Shown: positions 9,901-16,094 of the stretch, one piece after another
Position numbering within the stretch: the first letter of the stretch is position 1
Layout of the letters: every line of letters begins with the position of its first letter
Assembly (NCBI RefSeq): GCF_028747205.1
Contig: NZ_CP112880.1
Location: forward strand, 2,170,001 to 2,234,000
Source: Streptomyces sp. CA-278952
GTDB taxonomy: Bacteria > Actinomycetota > Actinomycetes > Streptomycetales > Streptomycetaceae
DNA length: 64,000 bases
Reading direction: 5' to 3'
Program-made: the position numbers and the translations under genes
The notes under the pieces: generated by a model
Databases searched by the model: none
The model's input: only the letters and a program-made list of their open reading frames with translations
Told to the model about the DNA's origin: nothing

Positions 9901-10204
9901 GGCTGGTGAAGACCAGGACGTCTCCCCGGGCGGAGGGGTCCTGGTCGTAGTGGGCGGGGCCGTCGCCGAACAGCGGGTCGGTGGTGTCCTTGTCGTTGGC
10001 CTGCCCCAGGCTGCGGTGTTCGGTGCCAGCGAAGGCGACGCGCCCCGCTTGGAGCGGTTCCGCGTCCGCCACGGCGGCGACGGCCTCGGCGGCCGCGTAC
10101 GGGGCGGCGGCCGAGCCGACCAGCAGCAGCGGCGCCAACAGCACCACCGCACCGGTCAGTCGGCCCAGCCGGGAATGCTTTGCCGGGCCAGCAGTGCCGG
10201 TCAC
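6911..10204 (-). CDS. Exported TolB-like beta-propeller protein with CARDB/IPT-like domains
   Basis: About 1097 residues. The GTG start at 10204 follows a GAGGTGG ribosome-binding site and is preferred over a 42-codon longer frame. A hydrophobic segment at about residues 15-40 looks like a signal peptide or membrane anchor. Then come many PD40/WD-like repeats with the pattern LSPDGRTVVF, WSPDGKKIAYA, FSPDGTKLAF (about 80-700), as in TolB propellers; a CARDB/DUF11-like domain; a Pro-Thr linker encoded by 21-bp tandem repeats; a second CARDB-like domain; and a C-terminal IPT-like Ig fold. It sits between the LuxR regulator and DUF4255 and overlaps the latter by ATGA. An exported protein co-translated with cytosolic CIS parts is odd; it may be a surface or membrane partner. 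Function unknown. Confidence 0.8.
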   Translation of the reverse strand: MTGTAGPAKHSRLGRLTGAVVLLAPLLLVGSAAAPYAAAEAVAAVADAEPLQAGRVAFAGTEHRSLGQANDKDTTDPLFGDGPAHYDQDPSARGDVLVFTSLRDSARPQVYLRGADGSVSRLTTDRDAAHPELSPDGRTVVFDSAERGPGGTVQRDLWSIGVDGEGLRRLSNTPENEESPTWSPDGKKIAYACDGDALGRWHIFVRDVAGGPRTRISDAPAGDATEPSWNPVEDDARRGLVAYTLTTNPDPTVDDGRKLRATQGIGTDRELLVGTHAAWGTRSASWLPDGKDIVFLSPYHTCGCDDFDHAYRVTAFEGDAPPDQLVNENREVGPPTWFAPAGTVIVPRITPDPETVKKPGELLAAAQIVTLQDVRQDGSDPRDLGLTILKEDPKARTNTDHTKNPLFRPDPGFDPWHERQNYTPDGRRLVVTRFEDGAEGRIERIWMADADGRNAEVLELDGRAPTDWDTDPTFSPDGTKLAFTRTSPGGVGDKGGRSRIFIADVATGAILDEIPPPQGQEAGDVAQPTWSSDGVNLAFTRSQVINGNGGNKHIWVVPVADLDRQRDLSDTICPGDCDVIDDSPAFSPDGKKVAFNRKDGGGRVNHQAGVLIKPLRGGGCRVVLPSVQKDNPDGCDLPIPDTSVTGPHQPRDVAWSPDGSKLLFTSRREFPANSMEQLSVLDIASGDVAPVDNTHDGRQKEPAFQQSVDLSLTAPPTGDPVEVGSSTEVAITVTNRGPSPSPGTLLTVDAPPGVRLEELTTDAGACAAGTPQCDLGIVPPGTDVTITARLTGVTTGDQRINWSVTGAVLDPNPTDNATGTIVPVEDVPPPTPTPTPTPSPTPTTPSPTPTTPSPTPTTPTPAPPPTTTPPPPPAPAPPPPAPEAGPGVTVRAQPSPGYVGGKVVVTYTVRNGRNALATGLRLKLGLPGRIPAGPLPAGCTGGGTCTLPDLAPGASTVLSVVLSPDKALRTTITASLTTTGTDASRRDNVSRIPLRILQPRIIAVPAVGKPGFVTSVRGKDFPPGAPVTLSWKPGITAAAAPTRPLGDGTFIAQLLIVAKDRTGPRTITAKGPGFSPVKTDFLVVLGTITPPDEVIRR
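7631..7693. repeat. 21-bp tandem repeat encoding a Pro-Thr linker
   Basis: Three imperfect 21-bp units (7631-7651, 7652-7672, 7673-7693) inside the beta-propeller gene. On the minus strand each encodes a PSPTPTT-type heptapeptide, giving a flexible, possibly cell-wall-spanning linker. Flanking codons continue the same low-complexity pattern. Confidence 0.85.
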
Positions 10205-10244
10205 GGCCCACCTCACAGTCTGTCGATGACTCTCCACCGCCCAG

Positions 10245-10268
10245 CTTCGCCCCCGCGCGGGGGCGAAG
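10245..10268 (-). promoter_or_regulatory. Perfect 24-nt palindrome ahead of the beta-propeller gene
   Basis: CTTCGCCCCC (10245-10254), GCGC, GGGGGCGAAG (10259-10268). It lies in the 169-bp gap between the LuxR stop and the beta-propeller GTG, 41 bp before that start. It could be a second terminator or an attenuator in the transcript leader; the sequence alone does not decide. Confidence 0.5.
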
Positions 10269-10333
10269 GACAGGCCGCGAGTACCCGGGACGGGGGAAGG
10301 GATCGCTGCCCTTTGCGGCGGTGGGGCCACCGG

Positions 10334-10358
10334 GTCCGGCCGGGGCGCCCGGCCGGAC
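10334..10358 (-). terminator. Hairpin just after the LuxR-type gene
   Basis: Perfect 11-bp stem (10334-10344 and 10348-10358) with a 3-nt loop, 15 bp beyond the LuxR stop. It suggests that the regulator can be transcribed as a single gene, with partial or separate transcription of the CIS genes beyond. Confidence 0.65.
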
Positions 10359-10373
10359 GCGGGCGACGGGTCC

Positions 10374-11138
10374 TCAGATCAGCCCGTGCCGCATCGCGTA
10401 GCCGACCGCGTGGGCCCGGTTGCGCAGTTCGAGCCGGGTGGCGACCTCGTGCAGCACGTTCTTGACGGTGCGTTCGGAGTACGAGGTCTTCTGCGCGATC
10501 TCCGCGGTGTCGCAGCCCTCCGAGACCAGCCGGATCATCTCCGCCTCGCGCGCGGTGAGGGTGGAGAGCGTGAGCCCCCGGGGGTCGAGGACCGTCCGCT
10601 GGAGGGAGCTGACGTGGTCGAGCAGCTTGCCGAGCAGATCGCCGGGCAGGACGCCTTCGCCGTTGGCCATCGCCCGGACCAGGTGGACGAGCCGGTCCTG
10701 ATCGGCCTCGCCGCGCCGGAGCACGGCGGCGACCCCGCACTCGATCATGGTCTGGAGGGCGCCCGACTCGAAGAACCCCACGACCAGTCCGGTGCGGGTG
10801 GAGGTGTTGCGCTGGAGGCGGTGCAGGAGCTGGATGGTGGGCTCGTCGACCATGTCCACCACGACCAGCGAGACCTGGGCCCGGTCCGCCTCGGCCTCCG
10901 GCAGCAGTTCTATCTCGGGCCGCACGCGCAGTTGGTGGATCATGCCGGTCTGCAGGATCAGGTCCTCCGCGTACACCGCCACGGAGACCCTGCCGCCGGG
11001 CGCTCCCCCGGGGCCGGCCGTGCGGCGGTGCGCCGCGTCGGGCCTGCGGTAGTGTCCGCGCGCCGCCGCGCCGTTGGCGGTCGCCCTGCCGTTCGCGGTC
11101 GCGTTCGCCGTGCTGTTCGTCGTGTCCGTGATCGTCAT
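10374..11138 (-). CDS. LuxR-family (pseudo-response-regulator) transcription factor of the CIS locus
   Basis: A 254-residue protein from the ATG before TITDTTNSTAN; the first 50 residues are Thr/Asn/Ala-rich and probably disordered. The middle is receiver-like (RVSVAVYAEDLILQTG ... SLVVVDMVD) but lacks a full acidic pocket and the usual Thr/Lys arrangement, so it may not be phosphorylated. The last 65 residues are a LuxR/GerE helix-turn-helix (LTAREAEMIRLVSEGCDTAE ... SERTVKNVLHEVATRL). It begins the leftward CIS arm and is divergent from the rightward arm, so it is the best candidate for a local CIS regulator. No partner kinase is adjacent. The start could be internal, since the near ribosome-binding site is weak. 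Confidence 0.82.
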   Translation of the reverse strand: MTITDTTNSTANATANGRATANGAAARGHYRRPDAAHRRTAGPGGAPGGRVSVAVYAEDLILQTGMIHQLRVRPEIELLPEAEADRAQVSLVVVDMVDEPTIQLLHRLQRNTSTRTGLVVGFFESGALQTMIECGVAAVLRRGEADQDRLVHLVRAMANGEGVLPGDLLGKLLDHVSSLQRTVLDPRGLTLSTLTAREAEMIRLVSEGCDTAEIAQKTSYSERTVKNVLHEVATRLELRNRAHAVGYAMRHGLI

Positions 11139-11346
11139 CGTTCCGTGCCCGTCTTCCTCAGGTACTTCAGCCCGATATGCCTGCTCGTCCTCATGTCGCC
11201 TCCCCCGCCGGCCGGGAGCACGGCCCGCGGGCGCGCGGAGGGGGCGCGGGGACACCGTGCCGAGGGGCCCGCGGGGCACCACCCCTGCCCGCTTGTTGCC
11301 CTCGCGTCTCTGCTGCCGAGCGGTGCGGGCGGCCTAACGTCGCAGA
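11139..11346. promoter_or_regulatory. Divergent promoter region of the CIS locus
   Basis: The 208 bp between the leftward LuxR gene and the rightward membrane-protein gene must hold promoters for both arms. A TAACGT box at 11335-11340 lies 6 nt before the GTG at 11347, the spacing of a -10 element in a leaderless Streptomyces transcript, and no clear ribosome-binding site precedes that GTG. No convincing -35 box was found. Confidence 0.35.
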
Positions 11347-12681
11347 GTGACCACATCTGCCGAACTCGAAAGCCCCACGGTGACGGTGTCGCCTGGCGGT
11401 ACCGCGACGACCACCCTGACCGTGCGCAATGACGGCGACATCGTCGAGGCCTACACACTCGAGGTGGTCGGCGACTGCGCCGCCTGGAGTGCCGTCGAGC
11501 CGGCGCGTGTGTCGCTGTACCCGGGCACCTCCGAGACGGTGGCGCTGACCTTCGCCCCGCCGCGCTCCCACGAGGTCCGGGCGGGTGACACCCCCCTCGC
11601 CGTACGGGTCCTGCCCGCGGAGCGGCCCGAGTCGGTCGTGGTCCCCGAGGGCACGGTGACCGTGGAGCCCTTCCACGAGCTCCGCACGGAGCTGGAACCG
11701 CGCCGCCGCCGGGGCTGGCTGGGCGCACGCTTCGCCGCCGCGGTGCAGAACAAGGGGAACACCCCGGTCGATGTGACCCTCGCGGGCAAGCAGGCGGGGG
11801 AGGATCTGCGGCTCACCTTCACGCCGGACAAGAAGCGACTGGAGCCGGGAGAGTCGGCAGAGGTCCGGCTGAAGGTCCGGGCCCGGAAGCTGATCTGGTT
11901 CGGGGAGCCCGTCAGCTGGCCGTTCGAGGTCCGGGCGACCGAGGGCGCCGAGGGGGAGGCCGAGGTCGAGCAGCCCGGTGGACCCGAGCCGCTGCCCGGG
12001 GAGTTCGCCCAGATACCGGTGCTGCCCAAGTGGCTGCTGATCGTGCTGGCGGCACTGTTGGCCCTGCTGCTCGCGTGGTTCGCGCTGGTGCGGCCCGCGG
12101 TGAAGAGCACGGCCGAGCAGGCGGCGACGAAGGCCGCGCAGAAGGAGACCCAGCGGGGCAAGGAGCAGGGGTCGACGCCGCCCGGCGGCGCGGAGAACCC
12201 GGCAGGCGGCCAGGGAGAGGGCGCCGGTCCGGACGGAACGGGCCCCGGTACGGGCGGTTCCGGCCCGGCCGGCTCCGGCGGAGGCGGGGGCACCGGCGGG
12301 AACGGTGGCGGTGGCGGTGGGGGGGCGCAGCACTCCAAGACCATCGACGTGAAGACCCCGGCGGGAAGCTCGCGAGAGGGCGTCTACAAGGTTCCTGCCG
12401 GGAAGGTGTTCGGCGTCACCGACATCGTGGTGGCGAACTTCCAGGGGGACGAGGGCATCGTGACGATCTCCTTCGGAGAGAACAAGATCACGACGATCGC
12501 GCTGGAAACCTTCCGCAACCAGGACTATCACTGGGTCACCCCCATTCAGGTTCCGGAGAACGCCACCGTCACCGCCTCCGTCACCTGTGCCAAGCCCGGC
12601 ACTCCGGCCACCGGTACGCAGGCTTCCGGGTGCCATCAGGTTCTGAATGTCAGCGGCGAACTGAGCGATCTCGCACGATAG
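11347..12681 (+). CDS. CIS-associated membrane protein with Ig-like N-terminus (often annotated 'hydrolytic protein')
   Basis: A 444-residue protein. Residues 1-215 form two beta-rich, CARDB/Ig-like domains (TVTVSPGGTATTTLTVRNDG start). One transmembrane helix follows at about 227-248 (PKWLLIVLAALLALLLAWFA), then a charged helix, a Gly/Pro-rich linker (about 275-330) and a beta-rich C-terminal domain of about 110 residues. With no signal peptide, the N-terminal domains are probably cytosolic and the linker and C-terminal domain outside. Homologues are conserved beside Streptomyces CIS genes; from memory, one of this type has been described as a membrane partner needed for CIS action (CisA), but I cannot check that here. 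No catalytic motif supports the 'hydrolytic' label. GTG start at 11347. Confidence 0.75.
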   Translation: MTTSAELESPTVTVSPGGTATTTLTVRNDGDIVEAYTLEVVGDCAAWSAVEPARVSLYPGTSETVALTFAPPRSHEVRAGDTPLAVRVLPAERPESVVVPEGTVTVEPFHELRTELEPRRRRGWLGARFAAAVQNKGNTPVDVTLAGKQAGEDLRLTFTPDKKRLEPGESAEVRLKVRARKLIWFGEPVSWPFEVRATEGAEGEAEVEQPGGPEPLPGEFAQIPVLPKWLLIVLAALLALLLAWFALVRPAVKSTAEQAATKAAQKETQRGKEQGSTPPGGAENPAGGQGEGAGPDGTGPGTGGSGPAGSGGGGGTGGNGGGGGGGAQHSKTIDVKTPAGSSREGVYKVPAGKVFGVTDIVVANFQGDEGIVTISFGENKITTIALETFRNQDYHWVTPIQVPENATVTASVTCAKPGTPATGTQASGCHQVLNVSGELSDLAR

Positions 12682-13384
12682 AAACAGCGACGCCGAGCGT
12701 TCTGCTTCGTCTGTCGACGAGACAACAGCAGAAACCCGGTCGAGAGGAAACCCGGCGTGCCGGGGGGTGGCGGATTCGCCCTCCCCGGTACACCAGAGGC
12801 CTCGACCAGCTCGGTCGGCCACGGCGACGACAGCATCGGAAGAATATCCGCACCCGATGGCCGCGGGCACGAACGTGCCTGCTCAGGACTGGTCCTGACG
12901 GCCCGGAGACGGACGACGGATGCCCGTTCGGAGCGTTCCCGTGCCCGATTTCCGCCCCCGTATACGACCGAATCCACCCACCTTCTCGGCGCATTCTGGC
13001 CGAATCGCGTCACGTCGGCCCGTTCCCCCGGAGCCTCGGACGGCGATCGGCCTTGCCGGGTTTACCGGGAAAAAAGAGATACCAAACACATCGGGTCCCT
13101 GGCACGGCGTCCGCCCTTCGCTCAACCTCACGGCGGAGGGCGGTGACTTCGGCCCGTTCCGTAACACGTTGTTCTCGTTCTCTTCATGTCAACCGGGGAA
13201 TGCGGGCCGGCTCCGCGAATACGGCGACGGTCCGCCCGGCCCGCCAAGGGCAGTGTTACCCGGCGTACAGGGGCCCGGAAAGGCAGCCTCGTTGCCCCGC
13301 GTCCAGGACTCTGGGGCCTACTCCCCGCCCGGCCGGACGGTCGAGACTGGGCAGTGATCGAGTGACCGTCCAGAAGGAGCGAGC
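12682..13384 (+). promoter_or_regulatory. 700-bp leader of the main CIS structural operon
   Basis: No gene is supported: all frames are short and arginine/proline-rich. It holds two adjacent dyads (12866-12879, GGCAC-GAAC-GTGCC; 12883-12898, TCAGGAC-TG-GTCCTGA), a locally AT-rich patch near 13060-13095 that is a plausible promoter zone, and a hairpin touching the sheath ribosome-binding site. The sheath gene has a strong AAGGAG at 13374-13379, 5 nt before its ATG. The length and structure suggest the structural operon is controlled separately from the upstream membrane-protein gene. Confidence 0.5.
13335..13371 (+). promoter_or_regulatory. 5'-leader hairpin abutting the sheath ribosome-binding site
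   Basis: An inverted repeat GGACGGTC (13335-13342) and GACCGTCC (13364-13371) with a 21-nt loop. The second arm ends 2 nt before the AAGGAG of the sheath gene. In RNA it would form just upstream of the Shine-Dalgarno sequence and could affect ribosome loading or transcript stability. Confidence 0.45.
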
Positions 13385-14929
13385 ATGCCGTCGTACCTCA
13401 CCCCCGGTGTTTACGTGGAGGAGGTGCAGTCCGGAGCGCGGCCCATCGAAGGTGTCGGCACCGCGGTCGCAGCCTTCGTCGGCTTCGCCGGGACGGGCCC
13501 CTTCCACCAGCCGACGCTGGTGACCAACTGGGACCAGTACGTGCAGACGTTCGGCGCCTTCACCGCCGACACCTATCTGGCGCACGCCGTCTACGGCTTC
13601 TTCGCCAACGGCGGCGGCGCGGCCTACGTCGTCCGCATCGGCGGTCCCGCACAGGGCGCGGAGAGCAGCACCGCTCAGGGCTCGGTCGCCCAGGCCCCCG
13701 CCCCGGTCGCGCTCGGCGGGTTCCTGGTCTCCGCGAAGCCCGGCACGGGCGACGGCCTCTCCGTGGAGATCGCCGACGCCGAGGGCGAGAACCCCCCGGA
13801 GGACCGCTTCCGGCTGCTGGTGCGCCAGGGCGGCAAGGCCGTGGAGACGTACGACGTCTCCACGCGCAAGAACGTCAAGGGCTACCTGGTCACCCAGGCC
13901 CGCGACTCCCGGCTCGTCCAGATCACCGAGCAGCCCGGCACGGCGCAGAGCCGCCCCGAGAAGCAGACCGTCGCCCTCGCCCCGGCCGCCGCGGGCGTCC
14001 CCGGCTCCGGTGTGGCACGGCTCGACGCCTCGGAGTACGTGGGTGACGCCTCCGCGCGTACCGGGTTCTCCGGCCTCGAGGCGATCGACGAGATCACGAT
14101 GGTCGCCGTCCCGGACCTGATGAGCGCCTACCAGCGCGGCGACATCGACGCCGAGGGCGTCAAGACCGTGCAGCTGGCGGTCATCTCGCACTGCGAGCAG
14201 ATGGGCGACCGGGTCGCCGTCCTCGACACCCCGCCGGGCATGAACGCCCAGCGTGTGCGCACCTGGCGCAACGAGGACGCCGGTTACGACTCGCGTTACG
14301 CGGCTCTCTACTACCCGTGGGTCAAGGTCTTCGACCCGGCGAGCGGCCGCAACTCCCTGGTCCCGCCGAGCGGTCACGTGGCCGGCGTCTGGGCGCGCAG
14401 CGACAGCGAGCGCGGCGTCCACAAGGCCCCCGCCAACGAGGTCATCCGGGGCGCGGTGGACCTGGAGATCCGCCTCAGCAAGGGCGAGCAGGACCTCCTC
14501 AACCCGATCGGCGTGAACTGCGTCCGCGCCTTCCCCGGCCGCGGCATCCGCATCTGGGGCGCGCGTACCCTCTCGTCCGACCCGGCCTGGCGCTACCTCA
14601 ACGTGCGCCGCCTGTTCAACTACCTCGAGGAGTCCATCCTCCTGGGCACCCAGTGGGTGGTGTTCGAGCCGAACGACGACCGCCTCTGGTCGAGCATCCG
14701 GCGCAACGTCACGGCGTTCCTCACGGAGGAGTGGCGACGCGGTGCGCTGTTCGGCCGCACAGCGGAGGAGGCGTTCTACGTCCGCTGCGACCGGAGCAAC
14801 AACCCGCAGGAGTCGATCGACCTCGGTCAGGTCGTCTGCGAGATCGGGGTGGCCCCGGTGAAGCCCGCGGAGTTCGTGATCTTCCGTCTCTCGCAGTTCT
14901 CCGACAGCACCAGCCTCGTCGACGAGTGA
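13385..14929 (+). CDS. cis2: Contractile sheath protein of the injection system
   Basis: A 514-residue phage-tail-sheath family protein. The N-terminus MPSYLTPGVYVEEVQSG is the classic sheath linker that interdigitates with neighbouring subunits, and the C-terminus EIGVAPVKPAEFVIFRLS supplies the other strand of the sheath 'handshake'. Length is typical for a single-sheath CIS. It heads the main structural operon after a 700-bp leader and strong ribosome-binding site, and is followed 62 bp later by the tube gene. The protein stores the energy for contraction around the inner tube in the cytoplasm. High confidence. Confidence 0.95.
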   Translation: MPSYLTPGVYVEEVQSGARPIEGVGTAVAAFVGFAGTGPFHQPTLVTNWDQYVQTFGAFTADTYLAHAVYGFFANGGGAAYVVRIGGPAQGAESSTAQGSVAQAPAPVALGGFLVSAKPGTGDGLSVEIADAEGENPPEDRFRLLVRQGGKAVETYDVSTRKNVKGYLVTQARDSRLVQITEQPGTAQSRPEKQTVALAPAAAGVPGSGVARLDASEYVGDASARTGFSGLEAIDEITMVAVPDLMSAYQRGDIDAEGVKTVQLAVISHCEQMGDRVAVLDTPPGMNAQRVRTWRNEDAGYDSRYAALYYPWVKVFDPASGRNSLVPPSGHVAGVWARSDSERGVHKAPANEVIRGAVDLEIRLSKGEQDLLNPIGVNCVRAFPGRGIRIWGARTLSSDPAWRYLNVRRLFNYLEESILLGTQWVVFEPNDDRLWSSIRRNVTAFLTEEWRRGALFGRTAEEAFYVRCDRSNNPQESIDLGQVVCEIGVAPVKPAEFVIFRLSQFSDSTSLVDE

Positions 14930-14991
14930 CCCTCCCGGTCCTCCCCGACCCCTTCACTTTCAGCATCGATCGGAACAGGTGACACAGAGTC

Positions 14992-15432
14992 ATGGCAGAG
15001 GGCGACGCTCTTTCCACCCATATCTTCGGCGTACAGCTCGGTGGCTATCTCGTGGAGTCCATCCAGGAGATCAGCGGCATGACCGTCGAGGAAGAAGTCG
15101 TCGAGGTCCGTCAGGTGACCGCCGACGGCAAGCAGATCATCCGCAAGCAGCCGGGCGCCCGCCAGGCGGGCGAGGTGACGATCACCCGCGGGCTCGACAA
15201 GAGCAGCGAGTTCACCACCTGGATCAAGGAGACCCTCAACAACGGGGCCGTCGACACCGCGCGGCAGAACCTCACGATCGAGATCAAGGACTCGACCGGT
15301 GAGACCGTCCGCCGCATCCAGCTGATGCAGGGCTGGGCCTCCAAGTGGGAGGGCCCGTCACTCAAGGCCGGCGAGTCCAGCGCGGCGACCGAGACGGTGA
15401 CCATCACCTTCGAGGAGATCGTGGTCGAATGA
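14992..15432 (+). CDS. cis1a: Inner tube protein (Hcp-like/phage T4 gp19 family), first copy
   Basis: A 146-residue tube protein of the phage tail-tube family (TIGR02241/gp19-like). The core reads FGVQLGGYLVESIQEISGM ... RQAGEVTITRGLDKSSEFTTWI ... LMQGWASKWEGPSLKAGES, with the usual alternation of beta strands and one helix and a final 'TVTITFEEIV' strand. Hexamers stack inside the sheath to form the conduit. A second tube paralogue lies 4 kb downstream, as in other CIS where one copy builds the shaft and the other adapts it to the baseplate. Its stop overlaps the next start (ATGA, 15429-15432). Confidence 0.93.
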   Translation: MAEGDALSTHIFGVQLGGYLVESIQEISGMTVEEEVVEVRQVTADGKQIIRKQPGARQAGEVTITRGLDKSSEFTTWIKETLNNGAVDTARQNLTIEIKDSTGETVRRIQLMQGWASKWEGPSLKAGESSAATETVTITFEEIVVE

Positions 15433-15935
15433 GGCGTCGGACCGTTACGCCGGGCGGCGGCCTCGAAGAGGTCCTGGACAACCTCGCCACGGCGCCCGCC
15501 GCACGCGAGGAGGCCGCCGCGCCCGCGCCCGCCCGCCCCCGGGAACGGGAACGGGAACGGGACACGTTGCAGACGGAGTTCGGCTTCGAGCTGCCGCGCG
15601 GGTACGTCGACGACGAGGGCCGTGTGCACCGCAGCGGCACCATGCGGCTCGCGACGGCCCGGGACGAGCTGCGCCCGCAGATCGACCTGCGGGTGAAGGA
15701 GAACCCGGCGTATCTGTCCGTGGTGCTGCTGAGCCAGGTGATCACCCAGCTCGGCACGGTCACCGATGTGCACGCCGGGATCGTCGAGCGGATGTACGCG
15801 ACCGATGTGGCGTTCCTCCAGGACTTCTACCGCCGGATCAACAGCGAGGGCCACACGCATGCCGCGGTGACCTGCCCGCTGTGCCACGGGTCGTTCGAGG
15901 TGGACCTCTCGGGTGGGCGCCTGGGGGAATCGTGA
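15429..15935 (+). CDS. Tail-assembly-chaperone-like CIS protein with putative Zn site
   Basis: A 168-residue protein. Residues 1-50 are low-complexity with an Arg-Glu run (RERERERD). The core, LRPQIDLRVKENPAYLSVVLLSQVITQLG ... GIVERMYATDVAFLQDFYRRIN, resembles the phage E/gp41/gp14 tail assembly chaperone family (Phage_TAC_7-like). The C-terminus has HTHAAVTCPLCHG, a possible His/Cys zinc site. Start by ATGA overlap with the tube gene; the end overlaps the DUF6760 gene in the -1 frame. The position after sheath and tube equals gpE in P2-like phages. Family assignment is from motif memory, so moderate. Confidence 0.7.
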   Translation: MRRRTVTPGGGLEEVLDNLATAPAAREEAAAPAPARPRERERERDTLQTEFGFELPRGYVDDEGRVHRSGTMRLATARDELRPQIDLRVKENPAYLSVVLLSQVITQLGTVTDVHAGIVERMYATDVAFLQDFYRRINSEGHTHAAVTCPLCHGSFEVDLSGGRLGES

Positions 15936-16090
15936 CGTACGCGCTTCCCCGGCTGCGGGAGGAGATCGCGTACGTCGCCTACCACTTCCATTGGCAGCGT
16001 GAGGACATTCTCGACCTCACCCACGGCGAACGTCAGCAGTGGGTGCGGGAGATAGCGCGGATCAACACCCGCGTCAACGAAGGCGGGTGA
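15932..16090 (+). CDS. DUF6760 small CIS protein
   Basis: A 52-residue protein (MTYALPRLREEIAYVAYHFH...) with the pattern EEIAYVAYHFHWQREDILDL and HGERQQWVREIARIN that I associate with DUF6760 proteins of CIS and phage loci. The GTG start at 15932 overlaps the stop of the preceding gene (GTGA). It occupies the place of phage E', the small partner of the tail assembly chaperone, and may have the same role in loading the tape-measure protein. A longer frame begins at 15881 but lies inside the previous gene. Confidence 0.75.
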   Translation: MTYALPRLREEIAYVAYHFHWQREDILDLTHGERQQWVREIARINTRVNEGG

Positions 16091-16094
16091 TCGT

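Noticed and set aside
8120..10465. 781-codon forward frame opposite the beta-propeller gene
   Set aside because: A shadow frame rich in Gly, Ala and Val; the minus strand shows repeated propeller blades.
12650..13167. Several 90-145-codon frames on both strands in the CIS leader
   Set aside because: No ribosome-binding sites, mutually overlapping, and composition unlike proteins; the region is better explained as leader and control DNA.
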